DNA from: an uncultured Blautia sp.
Lineage (GTDB): Bacteria > Bacillota > Clostridia > Lachnospirales > Lachnospiraceae
Assembly (NCBI GenBank): GCA_937893675.1
Contig: CALBGI010000036.1
Location: 1 to 53,224, forward strand
Reading direction: 5' to 3'
DNA length: 53,224 nt
A program made the translations under genes and the position numbers. The notes under the pieces were generated by a model, which was given only the letters and a program-made list of their open reading frames with translations, did no database searches and was not told where the DNA came from. Every line of letters starts with the position of its first letter. The stretch's first letter is position 1. Shown piece by piece: positions 15,614 to 22,766 of the stretch.

Positions 15614-16315
15614 ATGAAAGTGATCGCGCATATTCGCAGTGATTTTCCGGAAAAATTCGGAATTCCGCATCAGAGCGGCTGGATCCAGGAACTCAAGGCA
15701 GCCATTGTGTTTGAGCCGGAGTATCGGAAGCCGGAGGCCTTTGCGGGGCTTTCAGAGTTCAGCCATATTTGGCTTTTGTGGCAGTTTTCCGAGGCCGTCC
15801 GTGAGGACTGGTCGCCCACCGTGCGGCCGCCCCGGCTGGGCGGAAATACCCGAAAGGGCGTATTTGCGACCCGTTCTCCCTTTCGCCCCAATCCCATCGG
15901 GCTCTCCTGTGTGAAGCTGGAGCGGATAGAAATGCATCCGAAGCTGGGGCCGGTGCTCCATGTGTCCGGAGCGGATCTGATGGATAACACGCCCATTTAT
16001 GATGTGAAGCCCTATCTTCCCTATGTGGACAGTCACCCGGAGGCGTCAGGCGGATTTACGGAGCACATCGTAAAAGAAAAGCTGCAGGTGGATTTTCCGG
16101 GGGAGCTTTTGGAGAAGCTGCCGGAGGACAAGAGAGAAGCCGTGCTGGCGGTGCTTGCAGACGATCCGAGACCGGGGTATCAAAATGACCCGGGACGGGT
16201 GTACGGGATGACGTTTGCGGAGTGGGACCTTCGCTTTACCGTGGACGGTCAGAGACTTTTTGTCTGTGAAGCGGTAAAAAATACTTGCAAAAGAAGGGTT
16301 GATTTCATAAAATAA
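15614..16315 (+). CDS. trmO: tRNA (adenine(37)-N6)-methyltransferase TrmO
   Basis: 233-residue TsaA/TrmO-family enzyme that converts t6A37 to m6t6A37 in certain tRNAs using S-adenosylmethionine. The beta-barrel core carries GLSEFSHIWLLWQF, RPPRLGGNTRKGVFATRSPFRPNPIGLSCVKL and VSGADLMDNTPIYDVKPYLPY, the family hallmarks. The C-terminal part (RPGYQNDPGRVYGMTFAEWDL) is the usual dimer/tRNA-contact extension. GGGAGG lies about 8 bp before the ATG. The lysC promoter overlaps its last codons. Confidence 0.93.
   Translation: MKVIAHIRSDFPEKFGIPHQSGWIQELKAAIVFEPEYRKPEAFAGLSEFSHIWLLWQFSEAVREDWSPTVRPPRLGGNTRKGVFATRSPFRPNPIGLSCVKLERIEMHPKLGPVLHVSGADLMDNTPIYDVKPYLPYVDSHPEASGGFTEHIVKEKLQVDFPGELLEKLPEDKREAVLAVLADDPRPGYQNDPGRVYGMTFAEWDLRFTVDGQRLFVCEAVKNTCKRRVDFIK
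16285..16313 (+). promoter_or_regulatory. lysC promoter
   Basis: TTGCAA (16285-16290), 17-bp spacer, TAAAAT (16308-16313), at the end of trmO. The leader is only about 35 nt, too short for a lysine riboswitch. Confidence 0.55.
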
Positions 16316-16355
16316 TTACAGTTTTAAAATCCAGAAGAGATACGAGGAGAAAAAG

Positions 16356-17675
16356 ATGAAAAAAGTGGTAAAATTCGGAGGAAGCTCTCTTGCCAATGCA
16401 GAGCAGTTTCAGAAAGTGGGAAATATCATCCGCAGTGAGGAGAGCAGACGTTATGTGGTGCCCTCTGCCCCGGGCAAGCGTTTTGACGGAGACACCAAGG
16501 TGACGGATATGCTGTATCAGTGTTACCGGGCAGCGGAAGCCGGGGAGAACTTCGGCGCTCTGCTCGCAGACATCAAGGCGCGCTATGATGAGATCATTAG
16601 GGGGCTTTCCCTGTCCTTTTCCCTGGAGGAGGATTTCCGCAAGATCGCGGCGGACTTTGAGGCCAAGGCAGGAGAGGATTACGCGGCTTCCAGAGGAGAA
16701 TATTTAAACGGCAAGGTGATGGCCGCCTATCTGGGATATGATTTTGTGGATGCGGCTGCGGTGATCCGATTTGACAAAAACGGCAATCTGGATGTGGATA
16801 AGACGGACAAGCTGATGAGCAAATGCCTGGCCAAGCATGAGAAGGCCGTAATCCCGGGATTTTACGGGGCGTATGAGGACGGACGGGTAAAAACCTTTTC
16901 CAGAGGCGGTTCCGACGTCACAGGGTCTCTGGTTGCAAAGGCGATCCGGGCAGATGTGTACGAAAACTGGACAGACGTATCCGGCTTTCTTGTGACCGAT
17001 CCCCGCATTGTGGACAATCCGGCTGTGATCGAATCCATCACCTACCGCGAGCTTCGTGAGCTTTCTTATATGGGCGCTACCGTTCTCCATGAGGACGCGA
17101 TTTTCCCGGTGCGCAAGGAGGGAATTCCCATTAATATCCGCAATACCAACCGTCCGGAGGACAAGGGAACCTTTATTGTGGAGAGCACCTGCAAAAAACC
17201 ACGCTATACCATCACGGGAATCGCCGGAAAGAAGGGCTTCTGCTCCATCAATATCGAGAAATCCATGATGAACAGTGAGATCGGCTTTGGACGAAAGGTG
17301 CTTCAGGTGTTTGAGGACCAGGGAATCAGCTTCGAGCATGTGCCCTCCGGCATCGACACCATGACAGTCTATGTGCATCAGGACGAGTTTGAGGAAAAAG
17401 AGCAGCAGGTCATTGCCGGAATTCACCGGGCCGTGCAGCCGGATTATGTGGAAATGGAATCAGACCTGGCATTGATCGCGGTGGTCGGCAGAGGCATGAA
17501 ATCCACCAGAGGTACTGCGGGAAGGATTTTCTCCGCTCTGGCGCACGCCAATGTGAATGTAAAAATGATCGATCAGGGCTCCAGTGAGCTGAATATTATC
17601 ATTGGTGTGGAAAACAGAGATTTCGAGACAGCAGTAAAGGCCATTTACGATATTTTTGTGATGACGCAGGTATAA
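16356..17675 (+). CDS. lysC: Aspartate kinase
   Basis: 439-residue monofunctional aspartokinase, first step of the Lys/Thr/Met family pathway. The N-terminal kinase domain begins VVKFGGSSLANAEQF and contains FSRGGSDVTGSLVAKAI and VTDPRIVDNPAVIESI (ATP and aspartate sites). Two ACT domains occupy about residues 285-439, including VHQDEF and the second ACT sequence LALIAVVGRGMKSTRGTAGRIFSALAHANVNVKMIDQGSSELN, where Lys or Thr feedback would act. GAGGAG lies upstream of the ATG. No riboswitch is seen, so control is probably allosteric. Which effector it senses cannot be read from sequence. Confidence 0.94.
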   Translation: MKKVVKFGGSSLANAEQFQKVGNIIRSEESRRYVVPSAPGKRFDGDTKVTDMLYQCYRAAEAGENFGALLADIKARYDEIIRGLSLSFSLEEDFRKIAADFEAKAGEDYAASRGEYLNGKVMAAYLGYDFVDAAAVIRFDKNGNLDVDKTDKLMSKCLAKHEKAVIPGFYGAYEDGRVKTFSRGGSDVTGSLVAKAIRADVYENWTDVSGFLVTDPRIVDNPAVIESITYRELRELSYMGATVLHEDAIFPVRKEGIPINIRNTNRPEDKGTFIVESTCKKPRYTITGIAGKKGFCSINIEKSMMNSEIGFGRKVLQVFEDQGISFEHVPSGIDTMTVYVHQDEFEEKEQQVIAGIHRAVQPDYVEMESDLALIAVVGRGMKSTRGTAGRIFSALAHANVNVKMIDQGSSELNIIIGVENRDFETAVKAIYDIFVMTQV

Positions 17676-17700
17676 CATCTGTTTGTCCCGTTTTATGACA

Positions 17701-17729
17701 TTGACGCCTTCGAACGTTTGTTCTAAAAT
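17701..17729 (+). promoter_or_regulatory. Promoter of the radical SAM/DUF4130 pair
   Basis: TTGACG (17701-17706), 17-bp spacer, TAAAAT (17724-17729). The spacer is occupied by a LexA-type box. Confidence 0.7.
17711..17724. promoter_or_regulatory. LexA (SOS) box 1
   Basis: CGAACGTTTGTTCT fits the Gram-positive LexA/DinR consensus of GAAC, four bases, GTTC. It lies exactly between the -35 and -10, where bound LexA would block RNA polymerase. Confidence 0.8.
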
Positions 17730-17732
17730 AAA

Positions 17733-17746
17733 AGAACAAATGTTTG
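17733..17746. promoter_or_regulatory. LexA (SOS) box 2
   Basis: AGAACAAATGTTTG: GAAC, AAAT, GTTTG, matching the RNRY spacer and GTTYG half of the Bacillus-type consensus. Centred 22 bp after box 1, between the -10 and the ribosome binding site. Confidence 0.72.
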
Positions 17747-17757
17747 GAGGCGTTTTT

Positions 17758-19062
17758 ATGGTAATACGGGAATCAATGGACCTTATGGAGAAACTGAGCA
17801 TTCTTTCCGATGCGGCGAAATATGATGTGGCCTGTACTTCCAGCGGAGTGAACCGCAATGGAGACGGGAAGGGGATTGGGAACAGTGTTGCAGCAGGAAT
17901 CTGTCACAGCTTTTCCGGAGACGGAAGATGTATCAGCCTGCTGAAGATCCTTTACACCAACGAGTGCGTGTTTGACTGTAAGTACTGTGTGAATCGGGCC
18001 TCCAACGATGTGGTGCGGGCCAGCTTCAGTCCGGAGGAGGTGTGCCGCCTCACCATGGAGTTTTACCGGCGGAATTATATAGAGGGGCTGTTTTTGAGCT
18101 CCGGGGTGAAGGGAAGCCCCGATGAGACCATGGAGCAGCTCTGCCGCACGGTCTGGCTTTTGCGCAATCAGTACCATTTTCAGGGGTATATCCATCTGAA
18201 GGCCATTCCGGGAGCGGCGCCGGAGCTCATTGCCCAGGCGGGATTTCTGGCTGACCGCTTGAGTGTGAATCTGGAGCTTCCCACAGCGGAGGGACTGAAG
18301 CGCTTGGCGCCCCACAAGAGCCGCCGCACCATTCTTCGGCCAATGAAGCAGATCCAGCTTCAGCACGAGGAGAGTCAGAATGCCCTCACACTTTACCGTT
18401 CTGCGCCGAAGTTTGCTCCGGCCGGGCAGAGCACGCAGATGATCATTGGGGCGGCCGGGGAGAGCGATTTTGAGATCCTTTCTGTGGCGGAGTCGCTCTA
18501 TCAGGGATTTGCCCTGAAACGCGTATTTTACTCGGCATTTGTGCCTGTGAATGAGGACAAGGAGCTGCCCGCGCTTCCGGCAGGCCCGCCTCTTCTGCGG
18601 GAGCATCGTCTGTATCAGGCGGACTGGCTCCTGCGGTTCTACGGATTTCAGGCTTCCGAGCTGCTCACCGAGAAGAGGCCCAATTTTAATGTGTTTCTGG
18701 ATCCGAAGTGCGACTGGGCGATCGGGCATCTGGAGCAGTTTCCGGTGGAGGTGAATACGGCGGATTACCATACGCTTTTGCGGGTTCCTGGCATCGGCGT
18801 GCGCTCTGCGCAGCGGATCGTGGGGGCAAGACGGACGCACGCTCTGGATTTTGACGACCTGCGCAGGATCGGCGTAGTATTGAAGCGCGCTCTGTATTTT
18901 ATTACCTGCAGCGGGCGTATGATGTATCGGATTCCCATGAATGAGGATTATATTCTTAATAATATTCTGGACAAAAACAAACAGAAACCAAACGGTCAGG
19001 GCGAGGTGACCTATCAGCAGCTTTCTCTTTTCGATGACGTGTCTTTTGGAATGTCCGGATAA
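17758..19062 (+). CDS. Radical SAM protein, putative DNA modification/repair (TIGR03916-like)
   Basis: 434 residues. The radical SAM cluster motif C70-VFD-C74-KY-C77 lies within LYTNECVFDCKYCVNR. The barrel continues through EGLFLSSGVKGSPDETMEQL, VNLELPTAEGLKRLAPHKS and AGQSTQMIIGAAGESD. A C-terminal helix-hairpin-helix, VPGIGVRSAQRIVGARR (from ~343), suggests DNA or structured nucleic acid binding. As far as I recognise it, this is the 'putative DNA modification/repair radical SAM' family that pairs with a DUF4130 protein and, in other bacteria, with uracil-DNA-glycosylase-like domains; the chemistry is unproven. The ATG at 17758 has GGAGG 7 bp upstream. Two LexA boxes sit in its promoter region, which supports an SOS-induced repair role. 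The partner starts 12 bp downstream. Confidence 0.88.
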   Translation: MVIRESMDLMEKLSILSDAAKYDVACTSSGVNRNGDGKGIGNSVAAGICHSFSGDGRCISLLKILYTNECVFDCKYCVNRASNDVVRASFSPEEVCRLTMEFYRRNYIEGLFLSSGVKGSPDETMEQLCRTVWLLRNQYHFQGYIHLKAIPGAAPELIAQAGFLADRLSVNLELPTAEGLKRLAPHKSRRTILRPMKQIQLQHEESQNALTLYRSAPKFAPAGQSTQMIIGAAGESDFEILSVAESLYQGFALKRVFYSAFVPVNEDKELPALPAGPPLLREHRLYQADWLLRFYGFQASELLTEKRPNFNVFLDPKCDWAIGHLEQFPVEVNTADYHTLLRVPGIGVRSAQRIVGARRTHALDFDDLRRIGVVLKRALYFITCSGRMMYRIPMNEDYILNNILDKNKQKPNGQGEVTYQQLSLFDDVSFGMSG

Positions 19063-19074
19063 GGAGGTCATATA

Positions 19075-19839
19075 GTGGAAGAGAAGATTATTTTCATCTG
19101 TGAGGACAGTCTGGACGGAATTTTTACGGCTGTTTACCAGGGGTGGACAGCGGGGTGCGCATCTCTGGAGATCCGCACACAGGAGCCGGACAACCTGGAG
19201 CTGTTCTGTACCTGCCGGGAGGTTTTGACGGACGCGGGGCAAGCCGAGAAGGTTGCGCGAAGCATCCGGCGTAAGCTTGGAGTTTCGGTATATCAGGATC
19301 TGTGCTATGCGCTGGCATCCACACATCCGGAGAAGGCAACGGCTGTGTTCCGGGTACTGCGGCAGGCATTGGGGGGAGGCAGATGCAACCGCCGCATTAT
19401 GGATGCGCTGGCAGATCCCAGCGTAAGCCTTGTGTCAAAGCTTCGGGTGAAGGTGTGGCATGAATTTCATCGCCATCTGGGATTTGTGCGTTTTCGGGAG
19501 CTTTCCGGCAGACTTCTTTTGGCGCAGATCACGCCGGACAATGATATTCTGGAACTTCTGGGCCCTCATTTTGCCAACCGGCTTCCCAATGAGAACTGGA
19601 TGATCTATGACGAAAAGCGCTGTAAGGCGCTGCTTCATCCCAGACAGGGCGTTTGTGTGCTGCGCCGGGATGTGGTTTTTGCGAAGGAGAAGCTTGCAGA
19701 GCTTGCTTTGCAGGAGGAGTATGAGGCGCTGTGGCGGACGTTTTTGCGGAGCGTTACCATAGAAGAGCGGAAGAATCCAAAGCTTCAGCAGCAGTTTCTT
19801 CCGCTGAAATACCGGGAAAATATGCCGGAGTTTTTGTGA
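19075..19839 (+). CDS. DUF4130-type probable DNA metabolism protein, radical SAM partner
   Basis: 254-residue cytoplasmic protein without membrane segments. It starts EEKIIFICEDSLDGIFTAVYQGWTAG, continues with LRQALGGGRCNRRIMDALADPSV and VKVWHEFHRHLGFVRFRELS, and ends KNPKLQQQFLPLKYRENMPEF, the pattern of the DUF4130/TIGR03915 family. In other bacteria this domain is fused to a uracil-DNA-glycosylase-like domain, but here it stands alone. It starts with GTG, with AAGGAGG 8 bp upstream, 12 bp after the radical SAM gene, so both are under the same LexA-controlled promoter. The molecular function is unknown; a role in binding or removing the lesion handled by the radical SAM enzyme is inference. 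Confidence 0.85.
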   Translation: MEEKIIFICEDSLDGIFTAVYQGWTAGCASLEIRTQEPDNLELFCTCREVLTDAGQAEKVARSIRRKLGVSVYQDLCYALASTHPEKATAVFRVLRQALGGGRCNRRIMDALADPSVSLVSKLRVKVWHEFHRHLGFVRFRELSGRLLLAQITPDNDILELLGPHFANRLPNENWMIYDEKRCKALLHPRQGVCVLRRDVVFAKEKLAELALQEEYEALWRTFLRSVTIEERKNPKLQQQFLPLKYRENMPEFL

Positions 19840-19896
19840 GGATCTGTCGCTTTTTTGTGGGAAACGTGGAAATTTGTGAAGAAATTTTGAATACGA

Positions 19897-19925
19897 TTGA
19901 CAAATCAATCCTTGATGGGTAAATT
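19897..19925 (+). promoter_or_regulatory. Promoter of the HPr-like gene
   Basis: TTGACA (19897-19902), 17-bp spacer, TAAATT (19920-19925). The spacer holds a small palindrome ATCAA-TCC-TTGAT (19904-19916). A perfect hairpin, TAAGCAT-AAA-ATGCTTA (19932-19948), follows at the start of the leader. Confidence 0.55.
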
Positions 19926-19975
19926 ATCCCATAAGCATAAAATGCTTAAAATTACGTTACAGGAGGTGCATGGAG

Positions 19976-20197
19976 ATGGAGCACTCTATTCGTTTGAGCA
20001 GAGAAGATGTCAACGAATTTGTCAATGCAGCAAGCCGTTGTGATTTCGATATCGACGTGTTTTATAACCGTGTAATCATCGACGCCAAGTCAATACTGGG
20101 AATCCTCAGTATGGATTTGAACAGAGTTCTTACTGTAAGATGCTATGGAGAAGATGAAGATTTTTCGAAGGTCATCAAGAAGTTTGCTGTGGCGTAA
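19976..20197 (+). CDS. HPr-family protein lacking the phosphorylatable histidine (Crh-like)
   Basis: 73-residue HPr fold. Aligned to HPr, LSREDVNEFVNAAS corresponds to the active-site helix GLHARPA..FV..A, so His15 is replaced by Ser8. The regulatory serine is kept: IIDAKSILGILSM aligns with VNAKSIMGVMSL, placing Ser46 at residue 39. Such a protein cannot carry PTS phosphate but could be phosphorylated by HPr kinase and act as a CcpA co-repressor, as Crh does in Bacillus. That function is inferred. The ATG at 19976 has GGAGG 9 bp upstream and is preferred over the ATG at 19970. It is flanked by its own promoter and terminator, so it appears monocistronic. Confidence 0.82.
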   Translation: MEHSIRLSREDVNEFVNAASRCDFDIDVFYNRVIIDAKSILGILSMDLNRVLTVRCYGEDEDFSKVIKKFAVA

Positions 20198-20245
20198 GAG
20201 AAACCAGGGGTGCGCAGACCGGCATAGGAAATAGAGGCAAAAACG

Positions 20246-20299
20246 AAAAGAGAGTGCAGTTTCTGCTGGAACGAATCAGCGAAAGTGCGCTCTTTTTTT
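20246..20299 (+). terminator. Terminator after the HPr-like gene
   Basis: Long hairpin (AAAAGAG.. GCA.. TTTC..GCTG paired with CAGC GAAA.. TGC.. CTCTTTT) followed by a run of seven T. Confidence 0.8.
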
Positions 20300-20369
20300 G
20301 TATGGAAAAGTGTGTTACACTGTATGAGAATTACGCAGTGCCCGACAGGCGCACAAACAGGAGAATGCT

Positions 20370-22730
20370 ATGGAAAAACCTACTGTCCGCATTTCGGTAA
20401 GAAATCTTGTGGAATTTATTCTGCGGGGCGGAGATCTGGACAATCGAAGAGGAAATCTGGACAAAGAGGCCATGCTTAAGGGCAGCCGTCTTCACAGAAA
20501 GATCCAGAGGCAGCAGAAAGGCAATTACCGCGCGGAGGTTTCGTTGAAGATGGAGACGGAATACGAGGATGTGATCCTCTGCGTGGAGGGGCGTGCGGAC
20601 GGGATTTTTGAAGAGGATGAAAAAACAGTCATCGATGAGATCAAGGGGATCGCGGGAAATGTGGCGCAGTTGGCAGCGCCGGCAAAAGTGCACCGTGCGC
20701 AGGCCATGTGCTACGGGCGGATCTATGCAGAGCAGGAGAAGCTTTCCCACATAGGGATCCAGATGACCTACGCCAATCTGGAGACGGAGGAAATCCGCCG
20801 GTTTTCGGAAGAGTTTTCCCGCGAGGAGCTGGAAGAATGGTATCGGAAGCTGGTGGGCGAATACCACAAGTGGATCTCCTATCAGCTTCGCTGGAGAAAA
20901 GAGCGGAACGCTTCCATGGAAAAACTGGAGTTTCCTTTTCCCTACCGGGAGGGCCAGCGCAGAATGGTGACAAGCGTGTATCACACCATATCCACGGGAA
21001 AGCAGATTTTTATCCAGGCGCCCACGGGTGTGGGAAAAACCATGTCCACGATTTTTCCGGCTGTGCGGTGCGTGGGAGAAGGAAAGGGAGAAACCATTTT
21101 TTATCTTACAGCGAAAACCATCACCAGAACGGTAGCGGAGGAGGCTTTTTCCATTCTGAAGGAACGGGGGCTTCTTTTTAAGGTGGTGACCATCACAGCG
21201 AAGGAAAAGCTCTGTATCTGTGAAAAGCCAGAGTGCAATCCGGACAGCTGTCCCTATGCCAAGGGCCATTTTGACCGGGTGAATGCGGCGGTGTATGAGC
21301 TTTGGACCAGCGGGCAGAGCTTTGACCGGGACACGCTCACTGCCCATGCGGACAAGTGGCAGGTGTGCCCCTTTGAGATGAGCCTTGACCTGGCCATGTG
21401 GGCGGATGGGATCATCTGTGATTACAATTATGCCTTTGACCCCAATGTACATCTGAAACGGTTTTTCGGGGACGGTGTTTCCGGAGATTATATTTTTCTC
21501 ATTGATGAGGCGCATAATCTGGTAGAGCGCGGGCGGGAGATGTACAGCGCTTATATCTGCAAGGAGGATGTGCTGGAAACCAGAAAAAAAGTAAAGCCCT
21601 ACAGCCGGAAGCTTTCCAAAGCGCTGGAGCGGGTGAACCGTCAGCTTCTGGAACTCAAAAAAAGCTGCGATACCTATGAGATACAGGAAAACCAGGGCCT
21701 TTTGCCCCTGTCTCTTCTGAACGTGCAGGGGGAAATGGACAAGCTTCTGGAGGAACCGCCGGAGGGAAACCTTGTGGAGGAAACTCTGGACTTTTATTTT
21801 CAGGTGCGGGATTTTCTCAACATCTCAGAGCTGGTGGATGAAAATTATACGATTTATACGGAAAACGGGGAGGACGGAAAATTCAGGCTGCATCTTTCCT
21901 GCGTCAACCCGGCAATGAATCTGAAGGAATATCTGGACAAGGGAAAAAGCACGGTGTTTTTTTCGGCAACTCTTCTGCCCATGCAGTATTACCGAAAGCT
22001 TTTGAGCACAAGAAGCGATGATTTCGGCATTTATGTGGAGTCGCCCTTTTCCAGGGAGAAGCGGCTCATTCTCACCTGCGCGGATGTGAGCAGCCGCTAC
22101 AAACGGCGGGACTATCCGGAGTACAAAAAAATTGCGGAGTACATTGCCCGCACGGTGTGGAAACGTCCGGGAAATTATATGGCATTTTTTCCCTCCTACA
22201 GGATGATGCAGGAGGTGCGTCAGGTTTACGAGGAAGAATTTTCCGTGGACTGGGTGCGCAGCATTTCTCAGGTTCCGGAGATGCACGAGCGGGAACGGGA
22301 GGAATTTCTGAAGGAATTTTCCAAAAACGAGGGTACCCTGGTGGGCTTTTGCGTGCTGGGCGGCGTGTTTTCCGAGGGGATCGATCTGAGCGGAGAAAAA
22401 CTGATCGGTGCGTTTATTGTGGGGACCGGCCTGCCGCAGATCGGGAGCCGCCGGGAAATCCTGCGGGAGTATTATGACAAAAGAGGAGAAAACGGATTTG
22501 ATCATGCCTACCGCTATCCGGGGATGAACAAGGTGCTTCAGGCCGCTGGGCGGGTCATCCGCACGGCGGAGGATGTGGGGGTGATCCTTCTCATGGATGA
22601 GCGCTTCCTGAACCGGGAATATCAGTCTCTGTTTCCGGTGGAATGGGAGGACCGCACCGCCTGCCGTCTCCAGACGGTAGAGGATAAGCTGGCGGATTTC
22701 TGGAGAAAAAATAATTGCGCAAAGCTTTAA
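20370..22730 (+). CDS. PD-(D/E)XK nuclease fused to XPD/DinG-type DNA helicase
   Basis: 786 residues. The first ~150 carry a RecB/Cas4-like nuclease core with VEGRADGIF (Asp) and TVIDEIKG (ExK). A superfamily 2 helicase of the XPD/Rad3/DinG type follows: Walker A APTGVGKTMST, Cys-rich insert CICEKPECNPDSCPYAK...CPFEMS (likely 4Fe-4S ligands), DEAH box LIDEAHNLVERG, and C-terminal VFFSATLLPM, SEGIDLSGEKLIGAFIVG and QAAGRVIRTAEDVGVI (motif VI). It would unwind DNA 5'-3' and could cleave flaps or ends, a repair role inferred from the family. The start ATG at 20370 lies after GGAG. I see no LexA box upstream; the GAAC at 20270 is inside the preceding terminator. It is not in an operon with the genes on either side. 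Confidence 0.9.
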   Translation: MEKPTVRISVRNLVEFILRGGDLDNRRGNLDKEAMLKGSRLHRKIQRQQKGNYRAEVSLKMETEYEDVILCVEGRADGIFEEDEKTVIDEIKGIAGNVAQLAAPAKVHRAQAMCYGRIYAEQEKLSHIGIQMTYANLETEEIRRFSEEFSREELEEWYRKLVGEYHKWISYQLRWRKERNASMEKLEFPFPYREGQRRMVTSVYHTISTGKQIFIQAPTGVGKTMSTIFPAVRCVGEGKGETIFYLTAKTITRTVAEEAFSILKERGLLFKVVTITAKEKLCICEKPECNPDSCPYAKGHFDRVNAAVYELWTSGQSFDRDTLTAHADKWQVCPFEMSLDLAMWADGIICDYNYAFDPNVHLKRFFGDGVSGDYIFLIDEAHNLVERGREMYSAYICKEDVLETRKKVKPYSRKLSKALERVNRQLLELKKSCDTYEIQENQGLLPLSLLNVQGEMDKLLEEPPEGNLVEETLDFYFQVRDFLNISELVDENYTIYTENGEDGKFRLHLSCVNPAMNLKEYLDKGKSTVFFSATLLPMQYYRKLLSTRSDDFGIYVESPFSREKRLILTCADVSSRYKRRDYPEYKKIAEYIARTVWKRPGNYMAFFPSYRMMQEVRQVYEEEFSVDWVRSISQVPEMHEREREEFLKEFSKNEGTLVGFCVLGGVFSEGIDLSGEKLIGAFIVGTGLPQIGSRREILREYYDKRGENGFDHAYRYPGMNKVLQAAGRVIRTAEDVGVILLMDERFLNREYQSLFPVEWEDRTACRLQTVEDKLADFWRKNNCAKL

Positions 22731-22743
22731 AAAAAGATATACT
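22715..22743 (+). promoter_or_regulatory. Promoter of the secreted serine hydrolase
   Basis: TTGCGC (22715-22720), 17-bp spacer, TATACT (22738-22743), overlapping the end of the helicase gene. Confidence 0.55.
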
Positions 22744-22766
22744 TTGAGTCAGAAAAGGAGAACTCT

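Noticed and set aside
13946..15670. 574-codon open frame on the minus strand opposite glgX
   Set aside because: It lies fully antisense to glgX, which has all GH13 motifs. The translation is rich in His, Arg and Val and resembles no family; it is a by-product of codon bias.
16316..16355. Possible lysine riboswitch before lysC
   Set aside because: Only 40 bp separate trmO from lysC, with a promoter inside trmO; far too short for the L-box fold.
17773..19326. 517-codon open frame on the minus strand opposite the radical SAM gene
   Set aside because: Antisense to two well-supported genes, with no ribosome binding site or recognisable domain.
20264..20282. GAAC half-site upstream of the helicase as a possible LexA box
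   Set aside because: The other half reads CAGC instead of GTTC/GTTT, and the site is part of the terminator hairpin of the preceding gene.
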